The position numbers were made by a program, and so were the translations under genes. A DNA stretch of 64,000 nt from positions 21,508 to 85,507 of the forward strand of contig JAJDUM010000092.1 in assembly GCA_022826645.1 (NCBI GenBank), read 5' to 3'. How positions within the stretch are numbered: the first letter of the stretch is position 1; each line of letters starts with the position of its first letter. This document shows positions 52,379 through 62,603 of the stretch, piece by piece. Below the pieces are notes generated by a model that saw only the letters and a list, made by a program, of their open reading frames with translations, searched no databases and was not told the origin of the DNA. The DNA comes from Candidatus Poribacteria bacterium. GTDB lineage: Bacteria; Poribacteria; WGA-4E; PCPOR2b.

Positions 52379-52580
52379 AACGTGATGCGTGAAACGTGAA
52401 AAAACTATTTGTTCATTGGTACATTGGTTCATTAGTGTGATTGGGCTAGGAAGTCCGACCTATGGCACTGCAACAAAAAGACAGCATAAAACGCAAAGAG
52501 AAACCGAGTTCTTGATAGGCTTTCGGTTACCCAACTCGTACTACGGGCGGGGTAACCCCGCCCCTACAGTTTTTGCTGTA
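52376..52580. repeat. Repeat starting at a gene's stop codon, second copy
   Basis: TGAAACGTGATGCGTGAAAC starts at the PhyH stop; it shares TATTTGTTCATTGGT, GGAAGTCCGACCTA and GAGAAACCGAG with 43994-44126, and then carries a CGGGCGGGGTAACCCCGCCC palindrome. The rest of the gap to 52645 holds nothing recognisable. Confidence 0.75.
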
Positions 52581-52645
52581 CAACTTCTCAGCATGAGTGT
52601 AGAACGTCGAGTGTAAGGCGAGTCGCCTCGATTTATACGATACGG

Positions 52646-53794
52646 TTATGAGATTGATACCGTTGGCGGGTTGATGAAATCGTGATATTTCTGTGCGACC
52701 TGTCCCGTTGCAGCGTCACCGGCGTGGATGAGTACGCGGAAGCGGAAATTCATCTCCTCCCCACTTTTCATCGTGTAAGAACCATCTTTGCTCGGATCGC
52801 CTTCAAACGTGCCGGTCCCGAAGATGTTTGTCGTCATTAAGCCGTAGTTGCGGACATGCCAATATGTGGGATAGCGCGGGTTGGAAGTGTGATCAAATAC
52901 AGCAATTCCAACGGGCGTTCCTTCGACGACACCTGAGTAGTCGCACCATTGCGCACGCTTGCCCCATGTTTCGCCTTCATTGGTCCCACCGTAAGCGTTT
53001 TCAATCTTTCCGCCATCGGAGGCATTCATCGATGGATTGACGCGGACGGATATAATCCCACCCTCTTTGGTGTCTCCGAAGTGGACATCTCCTTCAGAAG
53101 CGATCAGGGTCAAATCCAGGTCGATAATGGTTCCCGTCTCAGGGGTGTTATAGATGCGGAAATTCTGTCGGTCTGACATCAACTTTTCGCCCGGTTTATC
53201 CACCCAATCGTTTTCGGTATAGATTTTGCCGACGGTTGCGCCCCCACTTTTATCCGTGAAGGATCGATGCACCACTCTGCCCGAATTTTCGCCCTCTGCC
53301 CACACATCTACATCGTTGACCTCACCGTAGGCAACGTATAGTGATCGGTGATGGACATGGTCGCTGGAATTTTCACTGGTTTCGCCGCGGGTAACCAGAT
53401 TCCCACCGGGTCCAAATACGGGGAAGAAGTAAGGTCGAAACCCATCGGTTCCATAGCGGAAGGTTGTGAATTCCCTCCCGTCGATTTTCACATCAATAGC
53501 ATTGTCCCGTTCGCTGAATACAACACCATCACTCCCAGCATCGCCTGACGAGAGGGTATATGATCGTTCCTGATGGGCTTTGAGTCCGTCCAAGATCCAT
53601 GAGAGTGTTGCCGTTTTGCCGTCGCTGTTGATGTCGGCGGGGATGACTGCACCGCTCACTTGATCCGTAAGGGTGACCGATCCATCCGCGAGCGATTCAG
53701 CTTGAGCGTTATCTATGTCAACGCTGACGGGACACCCGTCCCGATTGTGTTCACCTGCATTGACAGTAACGGTAATACGATTTTTCTCTGCCAT
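52646..53794 (-). CDS. DUF6807/PmoA-like protein
   Basis: A 382-residue beta-rich protein with the hallmark DHVHHRSLYVAYGEVND (about 144-160) and a following DVWAEGE. In bacteria such proteins are often annotated PmoA-like and sit in carbohydrate-catabolism loci. No signal peptide or membrane segment is seen. The enzymatic activity, if any, is unknown to me. Confidence 0.75.
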   Translation of the reverse strand: MAEKNRITVTVNAGEHNRDGCPVSVDIDNAQAESLADGSVTLTDQVSGAVIPADINSDGKTATLSWILDGLKAHQERSYTLSSGDAGSDGVVFSERDNAIDVKIDGREFTTFRYGTDGFRPYFFPVFGPGGNLVTRGETSENSSDHVHHRSLYVAYGEVNDVDVWAEGENSGRVVHRSFTDKSGGATVGKIYTENDWVDKPGEKLMSDRQNFRIYNTPETGTIIDLDLTLIASEGDVHFGDTKEGGIISVRVNPSMNASDGGKIENAYGGTNEGETWGKRAQWCDYSGVVEGTPVGIAVFDHTSNPRYPTYWHVRNYGLMTTNIFGTGTFEGDPSKDGSYTMKSGEEMNFRFRVLIHAGDAATGQVAQKYHDFINPPTVSIS

Positions 53795-53900
53795 ATATAA
53801 CTCCTTGGAATTTGTGATTAATGCACTGTTCCATTATATCACCTTCCTCATGTTTCGGACAACCATCAAAGTGAAGGCTTACTTTTCGGCTCATTCACAA

Positions 53901-54656
53901 TTATCGCGCGACCCAGCCACCATCCACAGACATAGCGTGTCCGGTGACAAAAGAAGCTGCATCCGATAACAGCCACATCACCGCTTGGGCGACATCTTCT
54001 GGATCCCCTATTCGTCCGATTGGATGCCTCCCAAGCATCCGTGCTTTGCTTTCAGGGTCGTTCATCCCTCTCTCTATCATTGGCGTGTTGATATGTCCCG
54101 GACAGACTGCATTGACTCGGACGCCTTCAGCGGCATATTCCATTGCGGAAGCCTTGGTCAACCCGACGACACCGTGTTTGCTTGCAACATACGCTGGCGT
54201 CCCGCCGGCAGCAGCGAGTCCGTATGCAGACGCCGTATTGACAATAGCACCGCTGGACTGTTTGAGCATCTGGGCGATTTCGTACTTCATGCACAACCAG
54301 ACGCCTGTGAGATTGATCTTGATGGTAAATTCCCAGTCCTCCTCTGTACAGTCTACTGTGCTGCCGCCTCTGCCGACTCCAGCATTGTTGAACGCACAAT
54401 CCAAGCGTCCATAGTTTTCAACCGTGCGCTTGACCATCGCTTCAACTGAGTCAGCCTTTGACACATCCGCCTCCACAAAGATAGCCTCTCCACCGGTTTC
54501 TTGAATCAGGTGCGCGATCTGCTCGCCGTCCGAAACGTTGAGATCGGCGATGACGACCTTTGCCCCCTCGTTCGCTAATGTCAGTGCTGTCGCCCGACCA
54601 ATCCCCGAACTTCCACCTGTCACCAGAACTACTTTATCTTCTACCTGCCCTGCCAT
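53901..54656 (-). CDS. SDR-family oxidoreductase (FabG-like)
   Basis: A 251-residue classical SDR: VLVTGGSSGIGRATAL (10-25), NNAGVG, NTASAYG with YVASKHGVVGL (Tyr and Lys), and a C-terminal VDGGWVAR. The family covers 3-oxoacyl-ACP and sugar or alcohol dehydrogenases. It is divergent from the DUF6807 gene's neighbour and cannot be given a substrate. Confidence 0.88.
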   Translation of the reverse strand: MAGQVEDKVVLVTGGSSGIGRATALTLANEGAKVVIADLNVSDGEQIAHLIQETGGEAIFVEADVSKADSVEAMVKRTVENYGRLDCAFNNAGVGRGGSTVDCTEEDWEFTIKINLTGVWLCMKYEIAQMLKQSSGAIVNTASAYGLAAAGGTPAYVASKHGVVGLTKASAMEYAAEGVRVNAVCPGHINTPMIERGMNDPESKARMLGRHPIGRIGDPEDVAQAVMWLLSDAASFVTGHAMSVDGGWVAR

Positions 54657-54815
54657 TTCAGTACCCCCTCAATTAATTTGAAAACTCTTTCAATTTACCA
54701 ATCGTATCATGTTTTTTCGAACCAAGCAATCATCTCCTAATGTTTTTGGATCTTGATTCATCCAGTGCTGTGCGTTATACTCAAGCGCAAAAGGATAGAG
54801 AAGGAGGAAACATCA

Positions 54816-55607
54816 ATGGACTTAGGATTAAATCAAAAAGTTGCGGTTGTTTGTGCGGCGAGTAAGGGCTTAGGAAGGGCGTGCGCAACAGCGTTGGCTC
54901 ACGAAGGCGCGAGCGTAGTTGTCTGTGCACGTAACGAGCAAGCACTTAATGAGACAGCGGCAGCCATACGCGCTGAAAGCGGCTCACAGATATTGCCCGT
55001 TGTTTGCGATCTCACAAAAGAAGAGGACATTGAACGGTTGGTTGAGAGGGGTGTGGAAGAATTTGGAACCGTTGATATTCTCGTCACCAACGTTGGCCAC
55101 CCGCAGATGGGCACCTTCTCAGACTTAACAGATGTAGATTGGCAAGGAGGTTATGAGGGTGTTTTGCTGCCGGTTATCCGGCTCTGCCGTACCGTTCTCC
55201 CATATATGCAGCAGGCGAATTGGGGTCGCATCGTGCACATCACCAGTATTGCTGTTAGGGAACCTGGTACGCCTTATCTCATCTCCAGCGTTTTTCGAGC
55301 AGGTGTCGCGGCACTGAGCAAGTCGCTCGCTAATGAACTGGGACCTGCAGGAATTCTGGTCAACACCGTTTGTCCTGGACCGTTTCGGACACCGCTGGGT
55401 GAAGAATTGATACGACGGGCAGCAGCAGCACAAAACAGAAGCTACACAGAAATTGAATCAGAAACGGCTGAAGCCTCCGTTATCGGTCGGATGGGGGAGG
55501 CGGAGGAGTTGGCTGCGCTTGTTGCTCTGTTATGCAGTGAGCAGGGCGGAAACATCACAGGACAGGTGATGACAGTGGACGGCGGAGCAGCGCGTGGGCT
55601 ATTTTGA
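54816..55607 (+). CDS. SDR-like protein with altered active site
   Basis: A 263-residue protein with an SDR fold (VVCAASKGLGRACATAL, NVGHPQ, VDGGAARGLF), but the YxxxK motif is replaced: in the alignable stretch SSVFRAGVAALSK the Tyr is Ser and the Lys is Arg. Such proteins form a known atypical SDR group (BKR-like) of unclear activity. ATG at 54816 follows GAAGGAGGAAACATCA; the frame is open to 54753. Confidence 0.85.
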   Translation: MDLGLNQKVAVVCAASKGLGRACATALAHEGASVVVCARNEQALNETAAAIRAESGSQILPVVCDLTKEEDIERLVERGVEEFGTVDILVTNVGHPQMGTFSDLTDVDWQGGYEGVLLPVIRLCRTVLPYMQQANWGRIVHITSIAVREPGTPYLISSVFRAGVAALSKSLANELGPAGILVNTVCPGPFRTPLGEELIRRAAAAQNRSYTEIESETAEASVIGRMGEAEELAALVALLCSEQGGNITGQVMTVDGGAARGLF

Positions 55608-55627
55608 GGAGGCAGTATTGCGTCGAA

Positions 55628-58600
55628 TTACTGTGTCTCCAACAACTGATTAAATAACGTCCTTGTGGTCTCTGTGCACCACTGATAATCTCTCAGAAAC
55701 GAGTCTGATGCCCGTCGTGTTCCGTCTTCGTAGCCGAGTCTTTTGGCGAGCTGTTCCAACGCTGTCTCTGTATCCGGTAGCGCGTCCAACGGTCGGTCAT
55801 GGACGATTCGCAAGCTATTTTCCACATTTCTCAGAAATTCATACGCGAAGCGGAGTTGATCTCGCTGATCTACAGTCAAAGCATCAATTTCATGTAGCCG
55901 ACGAATTGCCTCAACGGTGTTCTGTGCCCGGACTCGTGGCTGCGCTGTGCCGTGGATTAACTGGAGCGTCTGTGCCAGAAATTCGATATCGATAAGCCCT
56001 CCATATCCAGATTTTACATCGATCTGTTGTTTCCGCCTGCCCCTTCGGCGGCGTGAGGTAGAAGGGGGACGCGTTGCCTGCGCTTCTTTACGCTGCCGAT
56101 TATGCACAATAGCTGCTGTTTGTTCAGAAGTTAACGGTTGACTATAGGCAAAGGCTTGTGCCTGTTTAACAAATTCTTTGCCCAACTCGACATCTCCAGC
56201 CACAGGGCGGGCGCGGATTAGCGCCTGACGCTCCCACGTTTCTGCGTCTTTGTTGTAGTAGTTTTGGTAGCCCTCCAGAGACAAGGCGATCGCTCCACCT
56301 GACCCGAATGGCCGGAGTCTCAGATCAAGTTCATAGATTTCGCCGCCTCCCGTATTCCCTTTCAGCCGATTGACTAACTCCAATCCGAGCTTACTGAAAT
56401 AATTCGCGTTTGACATGCCTTGTGTCGTTTCGCCTTCAGCAGAATAGACAAATAGTAGATCGAGATCCGCGCTGAAGTTAAGCTCTCGCCCACCGAATTT
56501 CCCCATACCAATCACAGCAAACCTCGCCAACGGCAAATCTTCATCTGTTTGTTCGCCTGTAGAAGCAGTTTGGCGCTGACCTTCACCTTTCTCCAGCGGT
56601 TTCCCATGTTCAATTTCCAATTCTGCGTTGATGTGGGAATACATTGCTTGCAAGATGCCCGCTGCAAGTGCGGAGAGTTCAGTGGTCGTTGCCCACAAAT
56701 TTGCCTGTCCCAAAATGTTCCGCATACCGATTCGCAGGACTTCACTGTTTTTGTAGCGCCTTAACGCTTCAAACACTTGATCGGTTGTTCCGTCTCCGAT
56801 TTCTTGGACTGCTTCCTCATAAATCTCGGATGTTGTCTTGGAGTGGTCCATCACCGCTGGAGCGGTCAAGATGTCAAAGGATTCTGGCTGCACAGTTAAT
56901 AGCTCAGCCAAGAAACGGCTTGTTCCGCATAGTCTGGTCAATAGCTCAAGGGTAGATGGTTGTTCATTGAACAGTGCGTAGTGCGAACTGCGCGCTCCCA
57001 CGCTACTTGCAAAGGTCTCAATATAACGGATTGCCATGTCAGGGTCTGGCGATTCGCTGAGCAAACGTAACAGTGTTGGTGCAAGATCAACAAACAACCG
57101 GCGGACATGTGGCGTAAACCGTACACCATCAGGTCCCTCCGCCATTAGCTTCAACCGCCGATGGGCTTCGCGCACGTCGGTAAATCCGATAGGTTCTAGG
57201 AGTGGCCGTATCGCTCCCATATCGTTGGTCGTGAGCAGAGTTGCTATATCCATTTCGCGATCTGAAATCGGCGCTGCCAAGATCTTATCAAAGATCAGGC
57301 GGACTGCGGCTGTGTGTCGTGCGTAATCTGCTTGGAATGCTTCTAAAGCGGAGCTGATCCCACTATCTTGATAGCCAATACGCTTGGCAAGCTTGATTAG
57401 TTCGGATTCCTTTGAAGGGAGGGAATATCGTTGCAAGTCGGATTTCATCTGGATACGGTGCTCAACCGTCCGGAGGAATCGGTAGGCATCAGCAAGGACA
57501 TCCCGATCCGTTTGATCCAACATCCCATGATGGTGGAGTCGTTCGATAGTTTCCAGCGAGTTGTGACACCGCAACGCCGGGATGGGTCCACCGTGAATCA
57601 GTTGGAGGCACTGTATGGCAAACTCAATATCACGAATGCCGCCTGTGCCGAGTTTGACATGGGTTGTCAAATCATCCCTCTGCTCCCGGAGCCGACTTTC
57701 AATCCGTGCTTTTGTTTGGCGAACATCCAGTTTTATTTCCGTGATGAAAAATTCGTCAAGATACCGCTGATAAACAAACGGCTGGACGGTCTGGATAAAC
57801 TGCTCACCTAACTTTAGATCGCCAGCAACGGGACGGGCTTTAATTAACGCTTGCCGTTCCCAAATCTCGCCCCAACCCTCGTAATAGGCTTCGTAATTGT
57901 CTATGGATCGGGCGATAGCCCCTGCCCGGCTCTCAGGACGCAGACGGACATCAACGCGAAAGACGTAACCTGCCTTGGTGACTTGACTCATCCCGTTGAT
58001 GATGAACTCACTGAGTTTGGCGAAATATTCTTGATTGTCGACGCCCTGATCGGTCTTCCCATCGTGCGAGTAGACGAACATTACATCGATATCTGAGCTG
58101 AAGTTGAGCTCATATCCTCCGAACTTGCCCATTGCAATTACAGCGATTGTGCTTGGAACTTTTTCGCCCTCCGGCAGTTCCCCCCAAGGCGTCCCCATTT
58201 TTTCGGTCAGTTCAGCCGTACCGACTTCATAACAGACCTGTAGGGTCACCTCGGCGAGGTTTGTCAGTTCCCGCGTCGTTGTTTCCAGATCGGCGTCGCC
58301 CAGTAGATCGCGCAGCCCTAGGCGCAAGCTCTCTTTCCGCTTATAACCGCGAACCGCATTCAACTTCTGTTCAGCTACATCAAATGGGCGTACTGCCTGC
58401 GACAGTTCACGATACATCGTCTCACGGTCTTTTGGGTCACCCATCACCTCGGCATCAATGAGTTCGTAAAAATACTCAGGATTCCGCACCAAAATATCCG
58501 AGAAATAGGTACTAGATCCAAAGCAGGTTGACAATACCCTCAGTAGGAATGGGGCATCATGCAGCAGTCGATAGAGCCAAAGTCGATCAAATGTCGCGCT

Positions 58601-58846
58601 GACAAAACGCTCGAAATTGTTAAGTGCTGCGTCCGGATCCGGTGAATCCGCAGATGCACTCAAGAGATGACTGACAATTTCAGCAAACGCCTCCCGATAC
58701 GGAGGTGCGTCTGCTAAATTGTGTAACCGCCGATTTACATCGCGAATATCTTGGAACCCATAGATCCCGAGGATCTGATCAAGTACTTCTGCCGAGAGGT
58801 CATCGGGGGAGAGAATGAGATCTTTTGGAGTGAGGTTTGAAGCCAT
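55628..58846 (-). CDS. glnE: Glutamine synthetase adenylyltransferase/deadenylase
   Basis: A 1072-residue bifunctional enzyme that adenylylates and de-adenylylates glutamine synthetase. The two nucleotidyltransferase halves each carry GKFGG(Y/R)ELNFS(S/A)D(I/L)D (first at about 232-252, second about 775-795) and helical GlnD_UR_UTase regions. ATG at 58844-58846 follows AGAGGATAACAAT; the frame is open to 58882. It is slightly longer than the usual length of about 950. Confidence 0.93.
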   Translation of the reverse strand: MASNLTPKDLILSPDDLSAEVLDQILGIYGFQDIRDVNRRLHNLADAPPYREAFAEIVSHLLSASADSPDPDAALNNFERFVSATFDRLWLYRLLHDAPFLLRVLSTCFGSSTYFSDILVRNPEYFYELIDAEVMGDPKDRETMYRELSQAVRPFDVAEQKLNAVRGYKRKESLRLGLRDLLGDADLETTTRELTNLAEVTLQVCYEVGTAELTEKMGTPWGELPEGEKVPSTIAVIAMGKFGGYELNFSSDIDVMFVYSHDGKTDQGVDNQEYFAKLSEFIINGMSQVTKAGYVFRVDVRLRPESRAGAIARSIDNYEAYYEGWGEIWERQALIKARPVAGDLKLGEQFIQTVQPFVYQRYLDEFFITEIKLDVRQTKARIESRLREQRDDLTTHVKLGTGGIRDIEFAIQCLQLIHGGPIPALRCHNSLETIERLHHHGMLDQTDRDVLADAYRFLRTVEHRIQMKSDLQRYSLPSKESELIKLAKRIGYQDSGISSALEAFQADYARHTAAVRLIFDKILAAPISDREMDIATLLTTNDMGAIRPLLEPIGFTDVREAHRRLKLMAEGPDGVRFTPHVRRLFVDLAPTLLRLLSESPDPDMAIRYIETFASSVGARSSHYALFNEQPSTLELLTRLCGTSRFLAELLTVQPESFDILTAPAVMDHSKTTSEIYEEAVQEIGDGTTDQVFEALRRYKNSEVLRIGMRNILGQANLWATTTELSALAAGILQAMYSHINAELEIEHGKPLEKGEGQRQTASTGEQTDEDLPLARFAVIGMGKFGGRELNFSADLDLLFVYSAEGETTQGMSNANYFSKLGLELVNRLKGNTGGGEIYELDLRLRPFGSGGAIALSLEGYQNYYNKDAETWERQALIRARPVAGDVELGKEFVKQAQAFAYSQPLTSEQTAAIVHNRQRKEAQATRPPSTSRRRRGRRKQQIDVKSGYGGLIDIEFLAQTLQLIHGTAQPRVRAQNTVEAIRRLHEIDALTVDQRDQLRFAYEFLRNVENSLRIVHDRPLDALPDTETALEQLAKRLGYEDGTRRASDSFLRDYQWCTETTRTLFNQLLETQ

Positions 58847-59100
58847 ATTGTTATCCTCTGATTGCGCCGATTTATCGTGCATCTTCCGATTCTCGTCCCG
58901 GCGTAGCCGAGGATCCCGATCTATCGGGAGAATCCTCGTGAAACGGGACTCGCTCGTTTCTACAATCTATAGACTCTGAAACGCCGGGATAAGGAATTGA
59001 AACAGATTCTTGCGGAAGCACGTTATCATCATAACTCTAATAAATATTCGGTTACACAGACACAAAAACTAACGTACGAACTGTGGAATAGGAGTACACG
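58847..59100. other. Intergenic region
   Basis: Contains the repeat TCCCGATCTATCGGGAGAATC and GGAATTGAAACAGATTC; no gene. Confidence 0.5.
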
Positions 59101-59562
59101 ATGGCAATCACTGAAATACCAATAAAACCAACAGAAGTTTCGCAAACTATATCAATACCAGAGTCGAGCGATTCGGCATATCAGCCTCCGTTACGAAACA
59201 CTCAACTCGCTCATCTGCAGGTGTTAGTCCGCGAAAAAGCCACACTAATTGAAAAATTAACGGAAGAAAACCGGTATCTCCAGACCCAAATTGAACGGCT
59301 CGAAAAACGCATGGAGTCGGAAATCAAGCGATCAGACGCCATGATTGAGCAGATGCAAACTGCCTCTGGAGAATCAAGCAAACGCGCCCAAGCGATTATC
59401 ATGCACTTGAGCCAACAGGTTGAGCGACAAGCCGAACAGATTGAGATTTTGCAGGAATCCCAAGGTTTTAGTGGCGCAATTCGCCAAACGGTTAGACAAC
59501 TGAAGTCACGTATTCTGCGTGAGCCACTTCCCGCGGGCCAGAAGTATGGGTATGAGGCTTAG
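59101..59562 (+). CDS. Coiled-coil hypothetical protein (153 aa)
   Basis: The N-terminal 35 residues are disordered-looking; residues about 38-120 form a long coiled coil (LQVLVREKATLIEKLTEEN, QTQIERLEKRMESEIKRSD, QQVERQAEQIEILQE), followed by a basic C-terminal tail. It starts after AATAGGAGTACACG. No family is recognised. The end overlaps the P1-peptidase gene by 4 bases on the opposite strand. Confidence 0.75.
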   Translation: MAITEIPIKPTEVSQTISIPESSDSAYQPPLRNTQLAHLQVLVREKATLIEKLTEENRYLQTQIERLEKRMESEIKRSDAMIEQMQTASGESSKRAQAIIMHLSQQVERQAEQIEILQESQGFSGAIRQTVRQLKSRILREPLPAGQKYGYEA

Positions 59563-60512
59563 TGATCGTACGTTATGTCGCGTTTCACAGCACGACAGAT
59601 CGCCTCTGCCATCACTGCCGCTGCGACAATGCCAACGGTATTGACCGGTGCGTCGTGTGTTCCTGTTGAAAGCGCGAAAATTGTATCGCCATCGAACATA
59701 GTATGCACCGGATGAATCGTTCGCGCCAAGCCATCGTGCGCTATCTGCGCAACTTTCGTAACTTCTGTTGGGGAAAGGGTTGCGTTAGTAGCAACGGCAC
59801 CGATGGTTGTATTTGTATTAGGTGTTTGAAATTGATCTTTTTCCTCCGGGTCAGATAATCTCTCCGTAATATTCACAAATTCTCCCGTCTCCGGGTCTTT
59901 CGCGCCTGCTATAATCTTTCCCGTGGTTGGATCAACAACGTTTCCGACCGCGTTGACGACGACAATCGCCCCGACCATCAGTCCCGATTTCAGCACTCGA
60001 CACGCTGATCCGATGCCACCATTTGATGGCTGGAGTCCTGGTCCCTTCCCAACCGTTGCGCCTGTTCCAGCACCCACCTGCCCCATCTCGATCTTAGTAT
60101 TGGTGGCATTTACGCAAGTGTGATAGCCCATCTCTCGATCTGGACGCACCCTTGGATCTCCGACACCCAGATCGAAGATAACAGCACTCGGTACAATTGG
60201 GACACGCACTGGACCTGCCGGGAAACCAACACCACGTTCTTCAAGAAACTGCATTACACCGCCTGCTGCCTCCAATCCAAACGCGCTACCGCCCGTAAGC
60301 AACACCGCATGGACTTTCTCGACCAATCCGCCGGGACGAATGGCATCGGTCTCTCTGGTGCCGGGTGCGGATCCTCGGACATCAACACCAGCGACAGCTC
60401 CAAACTCACAAAGAATCACCGTACATCCTGTGCGCGCCTTTTCATTCGTCGCATGACCAACTTTGAGACCGCTGATGGCGGTGATTGTATCGTTTTCTAA
60501 TGGAATTGTCAT
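59559..60512 (-). CDS. P1-family (DmpA/S58) peptidase
   Basis: A 317-residue protein of the self-cleaving DmpA/BapA type. It has the GLKVGHATNEKARTGCT start, LLTGGSAFGLEAAGGVM, and NTTIGAVATNATLS (about 245-258) at the site where autoproteolysis exposes the Thr/Ser nucleophile. Family enzymes are aminopeptidases or beta-peptidases. The converging neighbour is the coiled-coil gene. Confidence 0.88.
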   Translation of the reverse strand: MTIPLENDTITAISGLKVGHATNEKARTGCTVILCEFGAVAGVDVRGSAPGTRETDAIRPGGLVEKVHAVLLTGGSAFGLEAAGGVMQFLEERGVGFPAGPVRVPIVPSAVIFDLGVGDPRVRPDREMGYHTCVNATNTKIEMGQVGAGTGATVGKGPGLQPSNGGIGSACRVLKSGLMVGAIVVVNAVGNVVDPTTGKIIAGAKDPETGEFVNITERLSDPEEKDQFQTPNTNTTIGAVATNATLSPTEVTKVAQIAHDGLARTIHPVHTMFDGDTIFALSTGTHDAPVNTVGIVAAAVMAEAICRAVKRDITYDH

Positions 60513-60540
60513 TTTAATACAATGCCGTGTTGGATAGGAG

Positions 60541-61437
60541 CTAGATTAACCTGTGCAGTGCTTCAAAATAGTCGCGGATGCCAGCCAAACCCCGATGCAG
60601 ATCTACGCCTAACCTTTTTACGCCCTCGGAACTTATCGCTGCGGACTTTGGGAGTTTAGAGTGAACGATTTTAGCTTTGCCACGGGTTACCTCCTGTGCT
60701 AACTGCGCCAATTCTTGGTTATACACAAACATATCACACAGGTTAAAGACCTGACCAAAAGATGCGGAGTTATTCACCGCTGCCGTCAGGGCCGCTGCAA
60801 CGTCATCGACAGCGACAACATCGCATCCGAATGTGCTTTCGTACTTGGTATCCCTTTGAACTGTTTCAAAGATGTCGCGCCAGACGGTTTTCTCCAAATT
60901 GGGATGGACTCCATATATCCACGCGCAACGGAAAGCGGTTGTGTTCAACCCGAACTGTGCATAATAGGTCCGACATGCCGATTCCAAGACAGTGTTGTGC
61001 ATGACATAGGTACTCTCAGGAGAGATTAGCGGCGAATCTTCTGTAATCGGTGTCTGATGTACATCTGCCGGTGTATAAACATCGGAACGGAGGAGGTAGG
61101 TACTTGTCGTGCAGATGAACTGTCGAACGCCGGCAAGGCGAGAAAGCTCAAGCAGTGTCAGCGATCCGAAGATATTGGAGCGTAGGTATTCAAGTTGCCG
61201 GTTCTCTACCGCGGAATCATAGGCGGTATGGAGGACAACGTCCGCCTCCTCAACGAATGCGTATAAGGCAGTCTCATCGGTCAGTTCTCCCCTGCAAATC
61301 TCAACCCCCAACTCTTCAAGCCAAGAGGTATCTCTTGATGGCCGCACAAGCGCACGGATGCGGTGTCCCCCTTCAACAAGTGGCTTAACTGTGTGTGATC
61401 CGACAAATCCTGTGGCACCTGTCAGCGCAACGTACAT
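60541..61437 (-). CDS. NAD-dependent epimerase/dehydratase
   Basis: A 298-residue extended SDR with LTGATGFVGSHTVKPL (5-20) and TSTYLLRSD; the expected YxxxK appears as YVMHNTVLE, with His-Asn in place of the usual spacing and no Lys at +4, so the catalytic activity is uncertain. Substrate unknown. It may be an NmrA- or sugar-epimerase-like reductase. Confidence 0.75.
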   Translation of the reverse strand: MYVALTGATGFVGSHTVKPLVEGGHRIRALVRPSRDTSWLEELGVEICRGELTDETALYAFVEEADVVLHTAYDSAVENRQLEYLRSNIFGSLTLLELSRLAGVRQFICTTSTYLLRSDVYTPADVHQTPITEDSPLISPESTYVMHNTVLESACRTYYAQFGLNTTAFRCAWIYGVHPNLEKTVWRDIFETVQRDTKYESTFGCDVVAVDDVAAALTAAVNNSASFGQVFNLCDMFVYNQELAQLAQEVTRGKAKIVHSKLPKSAAISSEGVKRLGVDLHRGLAGIRDYFEALHRLI

Positions 61438-61591
61438 GCTACGATTCTCTCTCGTAAAATAAGGCTGTTTTCTGACGATTGATATGCGTCAAATGTATCA
61501 TATCTGGCAGGAAATGTCAACGTCCCAAAATTTGAAAGCAGGCATCAATGACCGTGTTCACTCGCCTGTTTTTATTCTCGTGACTTACCGA

Positions 61592-61620
61592 TTGACAGGC
61601 TTTTAGCGAGGCTGTATAAT
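61592..61620 (+). promoter_or_regulatory. Consensus sigma70-type promoter of the PhyH gene
   Basis: TTGACA (61592-61597) and TATAAT (61615-61620), both perfect consensus, with a 17-base spacer. Transcription would begin at about 61627, some 40 bases before the ATG at 61670. Confidence 0.85.
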
Positions 61621-61669
61621 ATGTGCGTTTTACGCCATTCTTTAACAATTCGAATCAACGAGGCGACCT

Positions 61670-62560
61670 ATGCCAACAGAAATCAAACCCTTTGTGGAAT
61701 CGAACGACCTACTCGACCACCCCGATCTGCTACGGGCACGTGCGAAACGAGATGGATATCTTTTCTTTCGGAATCTGATTGACCCGGACACGGTTCTTCA
61801 ACTCCGCCGCGACTTCCTCGAAATCTGCGATAGGCACGGTTGGATTAAGGAAGGGACGGATTTGATGGACGGCATCCGAAACGGAGAACCGTACCGAGAA
61901 GGACAAGACGGATATTGGCCCATCCTTGATGACTTTCAAAGTTTAGAATCCTTCCACGCCTTTGCCCATTATCCATCAATCCTTGATGCCTGCGATAAAC
62001 TGTTTGGCGAACCGACGCTCCCTCACCCACGGAATATCGGGCGAATTATGTTTCCTGAAAACATAAGGTATACGACACCCGCTCACCAAGACTATATCCA
62101 TATCCAAGGGACCGAGGAGACCTATACCGCTTGGATTCCTTTGGGCGATTGTCCACAGCATTTCGGCAGCTTGGCGGTGCTTTCAGGGTCGCACAGGTTT
62201 AGCGTTTTACCCACAAAGCGAGCTGAAGGTGCGGGCGGCTTGGGAGTAGACACTGATCACTTGGATCTCACATGGGTCTCAGCGGATTATCAGATCGGCG
62301 ATATTTTGCTTTTCCAGAGTCTTACTGTCCATAAGGCACTCCCCAACCAAACGAAGGACCGCCTCCGTCTTTCCGTCGACTATCGCTATCAAGGCCAATC
62401 CCAACCGATTACCGAAGGCTCGCTCCTACCGCACTTCAATCGTATGTCATGGGAAGAGATCTATAGGGATTGGAAATCGGAGAAGTACCAATACTATTGG
62501 AAAGATTTGGATCTGAAGTGTGCGCCCTTCACCAGAAAATATCACGAAGCTACACGTTAA
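61670..62560 (+). CDS. Phytanoyl-CoA dioxygenase (PhyH) family protein
   Basis: A 296-residue Fe(II)/2-oxoglutarate dioxygenase with metal motif PAHQDYIHIQG (His, Asp; about 139-149), the C-terminal His in TVHKALPNQT and Arg in DRLRLSVD. It is followed 43 bases on by the MR/MLE-family gene, and a strong promoter precedes it, so the two probably form an operon. The substrate is unknown. Confidence 0.88.
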   Translation: MPTEIKPFVESNDLLDHPDLLRARAKRDGYLFFRNLIDPDTVLQLRRDFLEICDRHGWIKEGTDLMDGIRNGEPYREGQDGYWPILDDFQSLESFHAFAHYPSILDACDKLFGEPTLPHPRNIGRIMFPENIRYTTPAHQDYIHIQGTEETYTAWIPLGDCPQHFGSLAVLSGSHRFSVLPTKRAEGAGGLGVDTDHLDLTWVSADYQIGDILLFQSLTVHKALPNQTKDRLRLSVDYRYQGQSQPITEGSLLPHFNRMSWEEIYRDWKSEKYQYYWKDLDLKCAPFTRKYHEATR

Positions 62561-62603
62561 TCCACTCCTTACCTAAAAGTAAAAAACTCCTCAAGGAGAA
62601 GCG

